From the NCBI GenBank assembly GCA_018816345.1, contig JAHIWG010000098.1, forward strand, positions 1-53,001: a stretch of 53,001 nt of DNA, written 5' to 3'. The notes beneath the pieces were generated by a model, which saw only the letters and a program-made list of their open reading frames with translations, did not search any database and had not been told where the DNA came from. This DNA comes from Spirochaetota bacterium. GTDB taxonomy: Bacteria; Spirochaetota; Spirochaetia; Treponematales; UBA12059. Of this stretch, positions 41,145 to 49,457 are shown in pieces. The translations under genes and the position numbers were made by a program. How positions within the stretch are numbered: the stretch's first letter is position 1; each line of letters starts with the position of its first letter.

Positions 41145-42185
41145 CTACTTGCCCGCCGCGAGATCCTTCTCGGCCTGGGCGATGGCGTCGAAGAACTTGT
41201 TGATCCACTTCTCGCCGTCGGCCTTGTTCTTATCGATGATGAACTCGCGGGCGGCCGGGACGGAGAGGTCGCGGAACTGCTTCATCTCGGCGGCGGTCGG
41301 GACGTAGACCTGCATCGTGGCCGCGAGGGTGGGCAGGCCCTTCTCGGTGGCGTCGATGATGCGGGACAGCCCGCGGCCGGCCACGATCGCGGTCCGGGCG
41401 GCGTCTGAGACGACGGCCTGGAGATCGGCGGGCAGGGAGGCGTAGAACTTGGGATTGATGACCCAGACGTACGGCGCGTAGAGGTGGTTCGTCAGCGTTA
41501 TGTACTTCTGGACTTCCTGGAACTTGGCCATGGTGATGATGGAGATGGGGTTCATCTGCCCGTCGACTACGCCGGTCTGGAGCGAGGTGTAGACCTCGGC
41601 CCAGGCGATGGTTATTGCGGAGGCCCCGAGGGACTTGGCGATAGCCTGGTGGATCGGCGACATGGCGCGGAGCTTGATGCCCTTCATATCGGCCGGCGAC
41701 CTGACCGGCTTCTTAGAGTTGGTGATGGCGAAGAAGCCGCCGGACTCGCCGAAGCCGAGCACCTTGAATCCCGCCTTGGCCTCGATATCTGCCGCGAATT
41801 CCTTGCCGAAGGCGCCGTCGTAGACCTTATAGCCTACGTTATAGCTCGAGAAGGCGAACGGCAGGTTGGTGACGTCTATCAGGGGATAGAACGACGCCAT
41901 GCCGCCGGACGAGGAGATGTACGACTCGACGACGCCGGACTTGACCTGGATCAGCGTGTTCGGCTCGTTGCCCAGGACGCCGCTGGGGAACAGCTCCACC
42001 TTGATGCGACCGTTGGAGTTAGCCTCCACTTCGCTCTTGAAGACGGCCGCCATAGCGCCCGACGCTACCTCGAACGGCGTCTGCGCGTTCAGGTGCGCCA
42101 GTTTGAGCGTATACGACTGCCCGAACGCTACCGCCGGGAGCATCGCCAGCGCGGCGACGACTCCGATGAGATTCCTGCGAACCAT
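41145..42185 (-). CDS. dctP: TRAP transporter substrate-binding protein (DctP)
   Basis: The 346-residue periplasmic protein has a signal peptide (MVRRNLIG to VAFG, cleaved near 23) and DctP-family features: LKLAHLNAQTPF, FPSGVLGNEPNTLIQV, and GIKLRAMSPIHQ, whose Arg normally binds the substrate carboxylate. Organic acids (dicarboxylates, sugar acids, 2-oxo acids) are the usual ligands. The start is ATG 42185 with AAGGAGG 5 bases upstream; the longer frame has no role. A sigma-70 promoter lies 30 bases before it. Confidence 0.92.
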   Translation of the reverse strand: MVRRNLIGVVAALAMLPAVAFGQSYTLKLAHLNAQTPFEVASGAMAAVFKSEVEANSNGRIKVELFPSGVLGNEPNTLIQVKSGVVESYISSSGGMASFYPLIDVTNLPFAFSSYNVGYKVYDGAFGKEFAADIEAKAGFKVLGFGESGGFFAITNSKKPVRSPADMKGIKLRAMSPIHQAIAKSLGASAITIAWAEVYTSLQTGVVDGQMNPISIITMAKFQEVQKYITLTNHLYAPYVWVINPKFYASLPADLQAVVSDAARTAIVAGRGLSRIIDATEKGLPTLAATMQVYVPTAAEMKQFRDLSVPAAREFIIDKNKADGEKWINKFFDAIAQAEKDLAAGK

Positions 42186-42214
42186 AAAAGCCTCCTTATT
42201 AGAAACGAATAACA

Positions 42215-42243
42215 ACTCTAATTCGGAAGCCTTGCGCCGTCAA
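42215..42243 (-). promoter_or_regulatory. Sigma-70 promoter of the TRAP operon with AT-rich upstream tract
   Basis: On the minus strand TTGACG (42238-42243), a 17-bp spacer and TAGAGT (42215-42220) are visible, preceded by an AT-rich run (about 42246-42274) that could serve as an UP element. Confidence 0.7.
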
Positions 42244-42330
42244 TGCAATTATTTTTATATAATTAAATATTTAACCTATCCCGGTTCTCCGCCAATAGTC
42301 CTTTCGGCCACGAAGGGCCGGAGCGCGCGC

Positions 42331-43206
42331 CTACGCTCGCCTCGGCGGCTTCTTTAGCAGCGAGAAGGGGAACGAATCCCGCAGGTACAGGAGCGCTAGG
42401 GCCAGTAGGCCTTGGGCCGCCCCTATGAAGAAGAATATGACGTGCAGGGCCGCGACGGTCCTGAGCATGAAGCATTGGATGACGATCCAGCCTACCAGGA
42501 CGGCGCCCATCGCCCCGCTCGTCAATCCTGAATGCTTGAATCGGCTGATGGCCAGGAAGCCCGCAACCAGGTTGCCCATACCGATGACGGCCATCAATAC
42601 GATGCCGGGTATTAGATAATCCGAGAACGGGCTATTCTTAAGCATCTCCGTCGGCACTCCTAGGGGAGAGACCGGATCGCTCACCGCGGCGAGGCCGCCG
42701 GCCAGGCCGCCGACGCCGACTAGTAGGTGCAATGCTATCGACGCGCCCTTGATCGCCTTCATGCTCGGACCTCCGTCATTCATGGTGATGATAGAATTTT
42801 CATCGGCCAAGCGCCGCAACGATTCGACGGCGGCCTCGGCCTTATCGGATTGTACGAACACGTGATCGTGATAGAACGCCGCTACCACGTTAGCGCTTAT
42901 CCCGGCGCTCGCGAGCCTTCCGGATACCGAGGCGGTCAAGCCCACGGCTTCGAGGCTGGAGTGCACGTTGAGCGTTATGCGCCTCATCGCCGCTTGGTAC
43001 GGCAACCCCGCGGCGTCGGCCGCTTGCCTTTCCAGGATGAGCGTGACTGCTTCCTTCTCGCGCACCACGGCCCATGGCCGGACCGCGGCCGATCGATATA
43101 GGTTCTCAGCCGTCGAATCATCGACGGCGCAGAACACGAATTCGCCTTCGATCAGCTCAGGGTCCATGGTCGAAAGCAGGATGCCCAGGTCAGTCTCTCC
43201 ACTCAT
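42331..43206 (-). CDS. ACT-domain protein fused to a four-helix membrane domain
   Basis: The 291-residue protein has an N-terminal ACT-type region (1-135) like stand-alone bacterial ACT proteins: LGILLSTMDPELIEGEFVF, LTLILERQAAD, ITLNVHSSLEAVGLTA and GISANVVAAFYHDHVFV. These segments bind small ligands, often amino acids. Residues 150-280 add four membrane helices of unknown family. The fusion suggests ligand sensing coupled to a membrane function. No ribosome site precedes the ATG; TATAAT at 43215-43220 predicts a start 2 bases upstream. The gene ends about 145 bases before dctP on the same strand. Confidence 0.72.
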   Translation of the reverse strand: MSGETDLGILLSTMDPELIEGEFVFCAVDDSTAENLYRSAAVRPWAVVREKEAVTLILERQAADAAGLPYQAAMRRITLNVHSSLEAVGLTASVSGRLASAGISANVVAAFYHDHVFVQSDKAEAAVESLRRLADENSIITMNDGGPSMKAIKGASIALHLLVGVGGLAGGLAAVSDPVSPLGVPTEMLKNSPFSDYLIPGIVLMAVIGMGNLVAGFLAISRFKHSGLTSGAMGAVLVGWIVIQCFMLRTVAALHVIFFFIGAAQGLLALALLYLRDSFPFSLLKKPPRRA

Positions 43207-43214
43207 AGGCCGAG

Positions 43215-43220
43215 ATTATA
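43215..43220 (-). promoter_or_regulatory. -10 box giving a near-leaderless ACT-fusion mRNA
   Basis: A perfect TATAAT on the minus strand predicts a start at about 43208, two bases before the ATG at 43206. No Shine-Dalgarno sequence is possible in that gap. Confidence 0.6.
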
Positions 43221-43298
43221 GGAGAAATTCGGGATAGGCAAGCGGCCGGGCCGGGATAGCGGCCATCGCTAACCCTTCCTTTTTCCGCCGCTTTTTAC

Positions 43299-43304
43299 CA
43301 TACT
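43299..43304 (+). promoter_or_regulatory. Putative -10 of a leaderless pyruvate kinase mRNA
   Basis: CATACT predicts a start at 43311, one base before the ATG at 43312. The sequence before the ATG is pyrimidine-rich and has no ribosome site. The match to TATAAT is 4 of 6, so support is moderate. Confidence 0.4.
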
Positions 43305-43311
43305 TACTACC

Positions 43312-44727
43312 ATGAACACCCAGAAGCTTACGAAGATAGTCGCGACGATCTCCGACTCGCAGTGCGATCCGGACTTCCTCCGCTCCCTTTACGAGGCGGG
43401 CATGAACGTGGTGAGGCTCAACACGGCCCACCAGACCCCGGAGGCGTCGGCCAAGGTCGTCGCTAATATCAGGGCCGTCTCGGACACCATAGGCATTCTC
43501 GTGGACACCAAGGGCCCGGAGGTCCGCGTCAAGGGGCTCGCCGAGCCGCTAACGCTCAAGGCGGGCGAGACGGTTACCATCCCCAAGGTCGACGAGGTGC
43601 GCAAAGGCTTCTCCGTCTCCTACTCGGGCTTCACCGACGAGGTGCCCGTAGGCTCCCGCATCCTCATCGACGACGGGGCGATAGAACTGGCGGTCAAGAA
43701 CGTCGCCAACGGCATGCTACTCTGCGAGGTCCTGAACGACGGCCTCCTCAAGGACCGCAAGAGCGTCAACGCGCCCGGCGTGCCGCTGCGGATGCCGGCC
43801 CTGTCGGAGAAGGACAAGACGTACCTCAAGTTCGTAGCCGACAACGGCGTAGACTTCGTCGCCCATTCCTTCGTCCGAAACAAGGAAGACGTGCTGGAGG
43901 TCAGGCGCATCCTCGACTCGTACGGTAGCAAGGCCAGGATCATAGCCAAGATAGAGAACATCCAGGGCGTTACCAACCTGCCGGAGATACTCGACTTCGC
44001 GGACGGCGCGATGGTCGCCCGCGGCGACCTCGGGGTGGAGATACCCTTCGAGCGCCTGCCGGGCATACAGAAGACCATCATCGAGGCCTGCGTCCGCAAG
44101 GGCAAGCCGGTGATCACCGCGACGCAGATGCTCCACACGATGATAGAGAACCCGAGGCCCACGAGGGCGGAGGTCTCCGACGTCGCCAACGCCGTGTTCG
44201 ACGGCACCGACGCGCTGATGCTGTCGGGAGAGACAGCCTTCGGGAAGTACCCGCTGGAATCGGTGCGCACCATGGCCCGCATAGCGACGCAGGCGGAGAG
44301 CCAGAAGCCGAAGAGCGAGTCAGTCGTCAACGACGCGACGCCCAACCGCGTGCGCGACTACCTGGCCAGGAGCGTCGCGCTCTCAGCCCTGCGTTTGCCC
44401 ATCAAGGCAATCATCGCCGACACCGAGTCGGGGCGCATAGCCAGGCTCATATCGAGCTACCGGAGCCACGTGCCCATCTACGCCTTCAGCCCGCAGCTAG
44501 CCACCGTCCGCGCGCTCAGCCTGAGCTTCGGCGTGTTCTCCGAGCAGTCCGACGCGCCCAATACCACCGACCAGCTGGTATCGCGCTCGCTCGAGCGGCT
44601 CGTCGCCCGAGGCGACGTGGAGACCGAGGACCTTGTAGCCGTCATAGGCGGCACGCCCGGCCAGAGCGAGACGACCAACTTCATAGAGATAAACACGGCC
44701 GCCTCCTGCCTCCGGGAGCAGCGCTAG
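43312..44727 (+). CDS. pyk: Pyruvate kinase
   Basis: The 471-residue enzyme converts phosphoenolpyruvate and ADP to pyruvate and ATP, the last step of glycolysis. Conserved: LVDTKGPEVRV, IAKIENIQGV, VARGDLGVEIP, PVITATQMLHTM, PTRAEVSDVANAV and DALMLSGETAFGKYP, plus the C-terminal domain. The K+/ADP loop reads VRLNTAHQ where most enzymes have RxNFSHG, so the usual Ser is Ala; VDFVAHSFVR also differs from VALSFVR. This marks a divergent subtype with possibly altered cation dependence. A GNAT gene follows after 3 bases. Confidence 0.93.
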   Translation: MNTQKLTKIVATISDSQCDPDFLRSLYEAGMNVVRLNTAHQTPEASAKVVANIRAVSDTIGILVDTKGPEVRVKGLAEPLTLKAGETVTIPKVDEVRKGFSVSYSGFTDEVPVGSRILIDDGAIELAVKNVANGMLLCEVLNDGLLKDRKSVNAPGVPLRMPALSEKDKTYLKFVADNGVDFVAHSFVRNKEDVLEVRRILDSYGSKARIIAKIENIQGVTNLPEILDFADGAMVARGDLGVEIPFERLPGIQKTIIEACVRKGKPVITATQMLHTMIENPRPTRAEVSDVANAVFDGTDALMLSGETAFGKYPLESVRTMARIATQAESQKPKSESVVNDATPNRVRDYLARSVALSALRLPIKAIIADTESGRIARLISSYRSHVPIYAFSPQLATVRALSLSFGVFSEQSDAPNTTDQLVSRSLERLVARGDVETEDLVAVIGGTPGQSETTNFIEINTAASCLREQR

Positions 44728-44730
44728 GGG

Positions 44731-45516
44731 ATGCGCGTCGGGTCCATAGCGCTCAGGACGTCGCTCGCCATCCAGCGGTCCTTCGGGATAGTCGAGGACA
44801 GGGGAGACTACCTCGTCCTCCGGACGCCCTCCGTACCGGACTACTGGTACGGCAACTGCCTCGCGATGCCCGGCCCGCCCGGACCGGGCGACTACGCGGC
44901 CTGGACGGCCCTCTTCGAGGCCGAGCTGCCCGGCCGCGCGCATCGCGTGTTCCTCGTAGACGGCGTCGACGGGAACCTGGGCGCGGCGGGGCCATTCCTC
45001 GAGCGCGGCTTCGAGGCCTCGATCCACGACGTGCTGGCGACAGAGTCGCCCCGAAGGCCGGAGCGCCGGCTCGAGGGCCTCGAGTACAGGCCGTTCTCGT
45101 CGGACGGCGACTGGGAGGCGGGCGTCGAGACGAGCCTCGCGGTCAACTCCGGCTCCCCGGGGTATTCGCGCGGCTACGTCGAGAGGTCCTTCGCCGCCAC
45201 GAGGGGGGCCGTCGAGCGGGGCGCGGGCAGCTGGTGGGGCGCCTGGGACGGGAAGCGATGCGCCGCGCAGATGGGCGTCTTCCGCGACGGCGGGCTCGCG
45301 CGCTTCCGGGACGTGGAGACGCATCCCGAGTATAGGCGCAGGGGAGCCTGCAGAACCCTACTCTACCGGCTTTGCGAGGCCGAGACGGCCGCTCGGGGAC
45401 CGTCGACCTTCGTCATCTCGCCTGAGGACGACGCCGTGAGGCGCATATACGAGGCAGTCGGCTTCTCCTTTAGGGAGCGCGTCGTCGACTTCTGCCTTAA
45501 GCCGCCGGACGCCTAG
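44731..45516 (+). CDS. GNAT-family N-acetyltransferase
   Basis: The 261-residue protein carries the GNAT acetyl-CoA loop in the C-terminal half: VETHPEYRRRGACRTLLYRL (about 196-215, the R-R-x-G-x-x pattern) and a following VGFSFRER beta-bulge. The N-terminal half (about 1-120) is an extra, degenerate GNAT-like domain. The substrate is unknown. AGGGG precedes the ATG directly after the pyruvate kinase stop, so the two are cotranscribed. Confidence 0.85.
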   Translation: MRVGSIALRTSLAIQRSFGIVEDRGDYLVLRTPSVPDYWYGNCLAMPGPPGPGDYAAWTALFEAELPGRAHRVFLVDGVDGNLGAAGPFLERGFEASIHDVLATESPRRPERRLEGLEYRPFSSDGDWEAGVETSLAVNSGSPGYSRGYVERSFAATRGAVERGAGSWWGAWDGKRCAAQMGVFRDGGLARFRDVETHPEYRRRGACRTLLYRLCEAETAARGPSTFVISPEDDAVRRIYEAVGFSFRERVVDFCLKPPDA

Positions 45517-45543
45517 CGCCGACACTATACCTGGGGGACAGCG

Positions 45544-46854
45544 ATGGGCATGTACACGAGCTTCCTGACACGAGCGGCCGGCGATAAATCGACTTGGGCC
45601 CGGCGCGGCGCCGGGTGCGTGGCGACCGGCTGTTCAGCGCGCGGTTCGGCGCGCGGCACGACGCGGGGCGCTGCCCTGGCGCTCGCGCTGGCGACGGCGG
45701 CCGCCGGGGCCGCGGGAGCCGACGAGTTCCGGTTCGCGTACGAGAAGGGCGACAAGTACCGGGTGGTCTCCACGGTCGACGAGGACGTCTACATAGACCG
45801 CCGGTACTCCCACTCCGCCGAGATAGTCAACAGGATAGCCTTCGAGGCGGCCGACGGGCGGGCCGACGGCGCTACCCTGCTCCGCGGGGACTTCTCCACG
45901 AGCGTCCGCTACGCCGGCGGCTTCTCCTACGTCGCCGACAGGATCTACCGCTCGGAGTACTGGCAGCTCCCCTCGGGCCGCTACGAGATAGGCCCCGAAT
46001 ACTACATGCCGACGGTACGCCACGTGCCTAGCTTCCCCGCGCGCGACCTCAAGCCGGGCGACACCTGGAACGCCCCGGGCGAGGAGCGCCACGACTTCCG
46101 GGACGATTTCGGCATAGCCGACCCCTACGTCATACCGATAGACGTCAGGTATACCTACGAGGGCCCGGGGAACCTTGAGGGCAAGCCGGTCAGGCTCGTC
46201 CGCGCCGCCTACACCGTCTTCGTCCAGCCGCCGCGGCCGCGCTCCTGGACCGTCGCCTACCCCGTGCAGATCGCCGGCTACTCCGACCAGCTCATCTACT
46301 GGGACCCGGGGCGAGGCGGTATCGCGGCCTACGAGGAGCGCTTCAAATTCGTCTTCGACCTGTCTGACGGCCGGAGCGTCGAGTACCGCGGCGTCGCGTC
46401 CTCGGACGTGGTCGAGGCGACCCGCATGGATAGGCCGGGGCTGGAGCGGGAGATGCGCGACGCGGTCTCCGGGCTCGACGACGTGAGCGTCCAGAGCGAC
46501 GAGCGCGGCGTGACGATAAGCATAGAGAACATACAGTTCGAGCCCGACTCCGCGCGGCTCCTGCCCTCCGAGGCCGCCAAGATCGAGAGGATAGCCGCCA
46601 TCCTCGCCGAGGTTCAGGGACGCGACATACTGGTCAGCGGACACACCGCGCTCGCGGGGACGGCCGCCGCTCGCCAGGAGCTGTCGACAGAACGCGCCAG
46701 GACGGTCGCCGAGGCCCTGATACGCCTGGGCGCCCGCGCGGCGGAGGCCATCACCGTGATAGGCTACGGCGCCGACAAGCCGGTGGCCGACAACGCGACG
46801 GTCGCGGGCATGGCCCGGAACAGGCGCGTCGAGATAACGATACTGGAGAACTGA
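45544..46854 (+). CDS. OmpA-family outer-membrane/peptidoglycan-binding protein
   Basis: The 436-residue protein has a long, basic signal sequence ending near GAAGA-DEF (about residue 60), a novel beta-rich N-terminal domain with many Tyr/Asp, and a C-terminal OmpA domain (about 320-436; IENIQFEPDSARLLPSEAA, ISGHT-like VSGHTALAG, RARTVAEALI, VIGYGADKP, NRRVEITI). OmpA domains bind peptidoglycan and tie it to the outer membrane. The N-terminus encodes a small repeat (CSARGSARG). TATACC at 45526-45531 predicts a 6-base leader. A strong terminator follows the gene. Confidence 0.85.
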   Translation: MGMYTSFLTRAAGDKSTWARRGAGCVATGCSARGSARGTTRGAALALALATAAAGAAGADEFRFAYEKGDKYRVVSTVDEDVYIDRRYSHSAEIVNRIAFEAADGRADGATLLRGDFSTSVRYAGGFSYVADRIYRSEYWQLPSGRYEIGPEYYMPTVRHVPSFPARDLKPGDTWNAPGEERHDFRDDFGIADPYVIPIDVRYTYEGPGNLEGKPVRLVRAAYTVFVQPPRPRSWTVAYPVQIAGYSDQLIYWDPGRGGIAAYEERFKFVFDLSDGRSVEYRGVASSDVVEATRMDRPGLEREMRDAVSGLDDVSVQSDERGVTISIENIQFEPDSARLLPSEAAKIERIAAILAEVQGRDILVSGHTALAGTAAARQELSTERARTVAEALIRLGARAAEAITVIGYGADKPVADNATVAGMARNRRVEITILEN

Positions 46855-46903
46855 CGGATCGAGCCGGGAGGCCGAGCCCGGGATACCAGTACCCGAGGAG
46901 CGA

Positions 46904-46936
46904 GGGACCGCCGGGGGCGGCCCTTGCTTTTTTTTT
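46904..46936 (+). terminator. Rho-independent terminator of the OmpA-family gene
   Basis: The stem GGG-CCGCC with GGCGG-CCC (one bulged A) and 3-base loop is followed by TTGC and nine T. It also insulates the metal-sensor promoter downstream. Confidence 0.9.
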
Positions 46937-46955
46937 ATCCGCGGTATACCTTATA

Positions 46956-46979
46956 TATGTTCACTTGCTCATATGTTCA
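46956..46979. promoter_or_regulatory. Operator-like repeats upstream of the metal sensor
   Basis: TATGTTCA occurs at 46956-46963 and again at 46972-46979 in an AT-rich stretch, 16 bp apart. ArsR/SmtB repressors bind AT-rich sites built from TGAACA/TGTTCA halves, so this is the expected self-operator. A weak -10 (TATACC, 46945-46950) precedes it. Confidence 0.6.
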
Positions 46980-47001
46980 TATATTTACTTCGGAGGCTCA
47001 G

Positions 47002-47373
47002 ATGAATACCGATACGGAGCAGGACCGCTGCTCGTGCTCAATAGTCCATGAGGGCCCGGTCGCCGCGGCGCGCGCCGCGGAGGCGCCGATAGCCAGGCTG
47101 CTCGGCCTGGCGGAGCTGTTCAAGGTGCTCGGCGACCCCAGCCGGCTACGGATCCTGAACGCGCTCGAGGCCGCCGAGCTGTGCGTATGCGACCTGTCGA
47201 CGGCGCTTGACATGAGCCAGTCGGCGGTCAGCCACCAGCTGGCGACGCTACGCGGGGCCAGGCTCGTGCGCGCCCGTCGCGAGGGCAAGGCGATGTTCTA
47301 CGCCCTCGACGACGATCACGTCAGCGAGATCGTGGGCCTGGCGTCGATCCACCTCGAGGAGAAGAAAGAATGA
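47002..47373 (+). CDS. ArsR/SmtB-family metal sensor, CadC-like
   Basis: The 123-residue repressor has a winged HTH (about 35-110; LSTALDMSQSAVSHQLATLR). Two Cys pairs are placed as in CadC: Cys10 and Cys12 in the N-terminus and Cys61-x-Cys63 in ELCVCDL, which together form a thiolate (alpha-3N) site for Cd, Pb or similar metals. On metal binding it should leave the operator. The start is ATG 47002 with GGAGG 5 bases upstream. Its stop overlaps the ATPase start as ATGA, so sensor and pump are one operon. Confidence 0.9.
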   Translation: MNTDTEQDRCSCSIVHEGPVAAARAAEAPIARLLGLAELFKVLGDPSRLRILNALEAAELCVCDLSTALDMSQSAVSHQLATLRGARLVRARREGKAMFYALDDDHVSEIVGLASIHLEEKKE

Positions 47374-49373
47374 GCGCGGATATAGGACGCGAGTGCGGCG
47401 ACGACGGCGAGGCCTGCTGCGCTTCGTGCGCGGCCCACGAGAAGGCCAGGGCGGAAGCGTTCAAGGCCGGCCCCGCCGACGGGAAGCGGAGGCTGTCGCG
47501 CGAGACGAGGCTCCAGATAGCCTCGCTGGCGGCGGCCTCGGCGATAGCGGTAGGCGGATACCTCGTCCAGGCGGCGGCGGGCCTGCCGGGCGCCGCCGCC
47601 TGGCTCACGCCGGCCTCTACCCTCGTCTTCGCCGCGGCGTACCTGCTCGCCGGGAGGGACGTGCTCCTGGCCGCGGCGAAGAACGTCGCGCGAGGCAGGG
47701 TCTTCGACGAGCTGTTCCTGATGTCCATCGCGTCGCTCGGCGCCTTCGCCATCGGCGCGATGGAGGAGGCCATAGGCGTCATGGTCTTCTATAAGGTGGG
47801 CGAGATGCTGCAGGAAGGAGCGGCGGACGAGAGCCGGCGCTCCATCCGCTCGCTGCTCGCCATGCGACCGGACAAGGCCCGCGTGAGCCGCGACGGGCAA
47901 TGGGTCGACTGCCTTCCCGAGGACGTCGTCCCGGGCGACCTGGTCCTGGTGCGGCCGGGCGAGCGCGTGCCCGTGGACGGGATAGTCGTAGAGGGAGCGG
48001 GCTCGTTCGACACCTCCTCCATGACGGGCGAGAGCGCCCCGCGGGCGGCCGGGGCCGGCGACGACGCGCTTTCCGGCTTCATCGCCCTTGACGCCGCTAT
48101 AACGCTCCGGGCGGAGCGCCCGGCGTCGGAGTCCTCGGCGGCCAGGATCGTGGCCCTCGTGGAGAACGCGTCCAAGGCCAAGGCCAGGACGGAACTGTTC
48201 ATAACGCGCTTCGCGAAGTGGTACACGCCCGCGGTCGTGGTCGGGGCCCTACTCGTAGCGATAGCGCCGCCGCTCCTGGTACCGGGCCAGCGCTTCGCCG
48301 ACTGGGCCTACCGGGCCCTCGTGATGCTCGTGATCTCCTGCCCCTGCGCCTTCGTCATAAGCGTCCCCCTCGGGTATTTCGGCGGCCTAGGCGGCGCGGC
48401 CAAGCGGGGCATACTGATTAAGGGAGCCTCGGTGCTCGACGCCCTCGCCGACGCGGGCACGGTCGTATTCGACAAGACCGGCACCCTTACGGACGGGAGC
48501 TTCAGCGTGCGCGAAATATCGCCGGCGGACGGGTTCGACGAGGAGTCCCTCCTCGGCGGCGCCGTGGCCGCCGAGACGCATTCCAACCACCCGCTCGCGG
48601 TCGCCATACGCGACGCCTGGGCGAGCACCGGCAAGCCCAGGCCCGTCTGCGACGACGGCAGCTACTCGGAGATACCGGGGCACGGCGCAGTCGCCCTCGT
48701 GGGCGGAAGGCGCGTGATAGCCGGCGGGGACAGGCTCCTGCATATCGAGGGAGTGCCCCACGAATGCCGCCCGGCCGCCGGGACCGAGATCCATATCGCC
48801 ATCGCCGGGCGCTACGCCGGGCGCATCGGCGTCGGGGACGCGCTCAAGTCCGACGGGAAGTCGGCGCTCGAGCGGCTCCGCGGGCTGGGCGTGCGGCGCA
48901 TCGCGATGCTCACCGGCGATTCCGGGGCCGCCGCCGACAGGGTCGCCGCCGAGGCCGGCATCGACGAGGTCCATCACGGCCTCCTTCCCGAAGGCAAGCT
49001 GGAACGTCTCGAGGCCATACTAGGCCAGGAGAAGGGGCGCGGCTCAGTGCTGTTCGTGGGCGACGGCGTCAACGACGCCCCCGTCCTGGCAAGGGCCGAC
49101 GCCGGCATCGCGATGGGAGGCGGGTCTGACGCGGCCGTGGAGAGCGCCGACGTGGTACTGATGAGCGGGGAGCCTTCCCGGGTGGCGGAAGCCGTTGAGC
49201 GGGCCAAGCGCACCAGGCGCATCGTCACGCAGAACATCGCCTTCGCGCTCGGCGTCAAGCTGGCGTTCCTGGGATTGGGCGCGCTCGGCATGGCGGCGAT
49301 GTGGGAGGCGGTGATAGCCGACGTCGGCGTGGCCCTGCTCGCGGTGCTGAACTCCTCGAGGGCGCTCAGGTAG
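47370..49373 (+). CDS. P1B-type Zn/Cd/Pb-exporting ATPase
   Basis: The 667-residue pump exports soft divalent metals across the inner membrane. It has eight membrane helices, the SCPCAF metal motif (about 323-328), phosphorylation Asp368 in DKTGTLTDG, SNHPLAVAI, and GDGVNDAPVLA. Lys and Asp in the last helices (VKLAFLG, ADVGVAL) match ZntA and indicate the Zn/Cd/Pb subgroup rather than Cu. The usual ferredoxin-like HMA domain is missing; a short Cys-rich N-terminus (ECGDDGEACCASCAAHE) stands in its place. It is translationally coupled to the CadC-like sensor. Confidence 0.92.
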   Translation: MSADIGRECGDDGEACCASCAAHEKARAEAFKAGPADGKRRLSRETRLQIASLAAASAIAVGGYLVQAAAGLPGAAAWLTPASTLVFAAAYLLAGRDVLLAAAKNVARGRVFDELFLMSIASLGAFAIGAMEEAIGVMVFYKVGEMLQEGAADESRRSIRSLLAMRPDKARVSRDGQWVDCLPEDVVPGDLVLVRPGERVPVDGIVVEGAGSFDTSSMTGESAPRAAGAGDDALSGFIALDAAITLRAERPASESSAARIVALVENASKAKARTELFITRFAKWYTPAVVVGALLVAIAPPLLVPGQRFADWAYRALVMLVISCPCAFVISVPLGYFGGLGGAAKRGILIKGASVLDALADAGTVVFDKTGTLTDGSFSVREISPADGFDEESLLGGAVAAETHSNHPLAVAIRDAWASTGKPRPVCDDGSYSEIPGHGAVALVGGRRVIAGGDRLLHIEGVPHECRPAAGTEIHIAIAGRYAGRIGVGDALKSDGKSALERLRGLGVRRIAMLTGDSGAAADRVAAEAGIDEVHHGLLPEGKLERLEAILGQEKGRGSVLFVGDGVNDAPVLARADAGIAMGGGSDAAVESADVVLMSGEPSRVAEAVERAKRTRRIVTQNIAFALGVKLAFLGLGALGMAAMWEAVIADVGVALLAVLNSSRALR

Positions 49374-49383
49374 GCCGGGTATA

Positions 49384-49407
49384 ATCGCCCGTCGCTCGGC
49401 GGGCGAT
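49384..49407. repeat. Inverted repeat downstream of the ATPase gene
   Basis: ATCGCCCG and CGGGCGAT form a perfect 8-bp stem with an 8-base loop, 11 bases past the ATPase stop. No T tract follows. It may protect the 3' end of the mRNA or act as a weak terminator. Confidence 0.4.
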
Positions 49408-49421
49408 ATCGACAGGACGAT

Positions 49422-49446
49422 CCGCATGCATAATACTAGCATGCGG
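49422..49446. promoter_or_regulatory. Perfect palindrome over the promoter and ribosome site of the receiver-PAS gene
   Basis: CCGCATGC and GCATGCGG flank a 9-base AT core (ATAATACTA). The core is -10-like and the right arm runs into GGAGG. It could be an operator or a hairpin that hides the ribosome site. Confidence 0.5.
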
Positions 49447-49457
49447 AGGCCCTTGCC

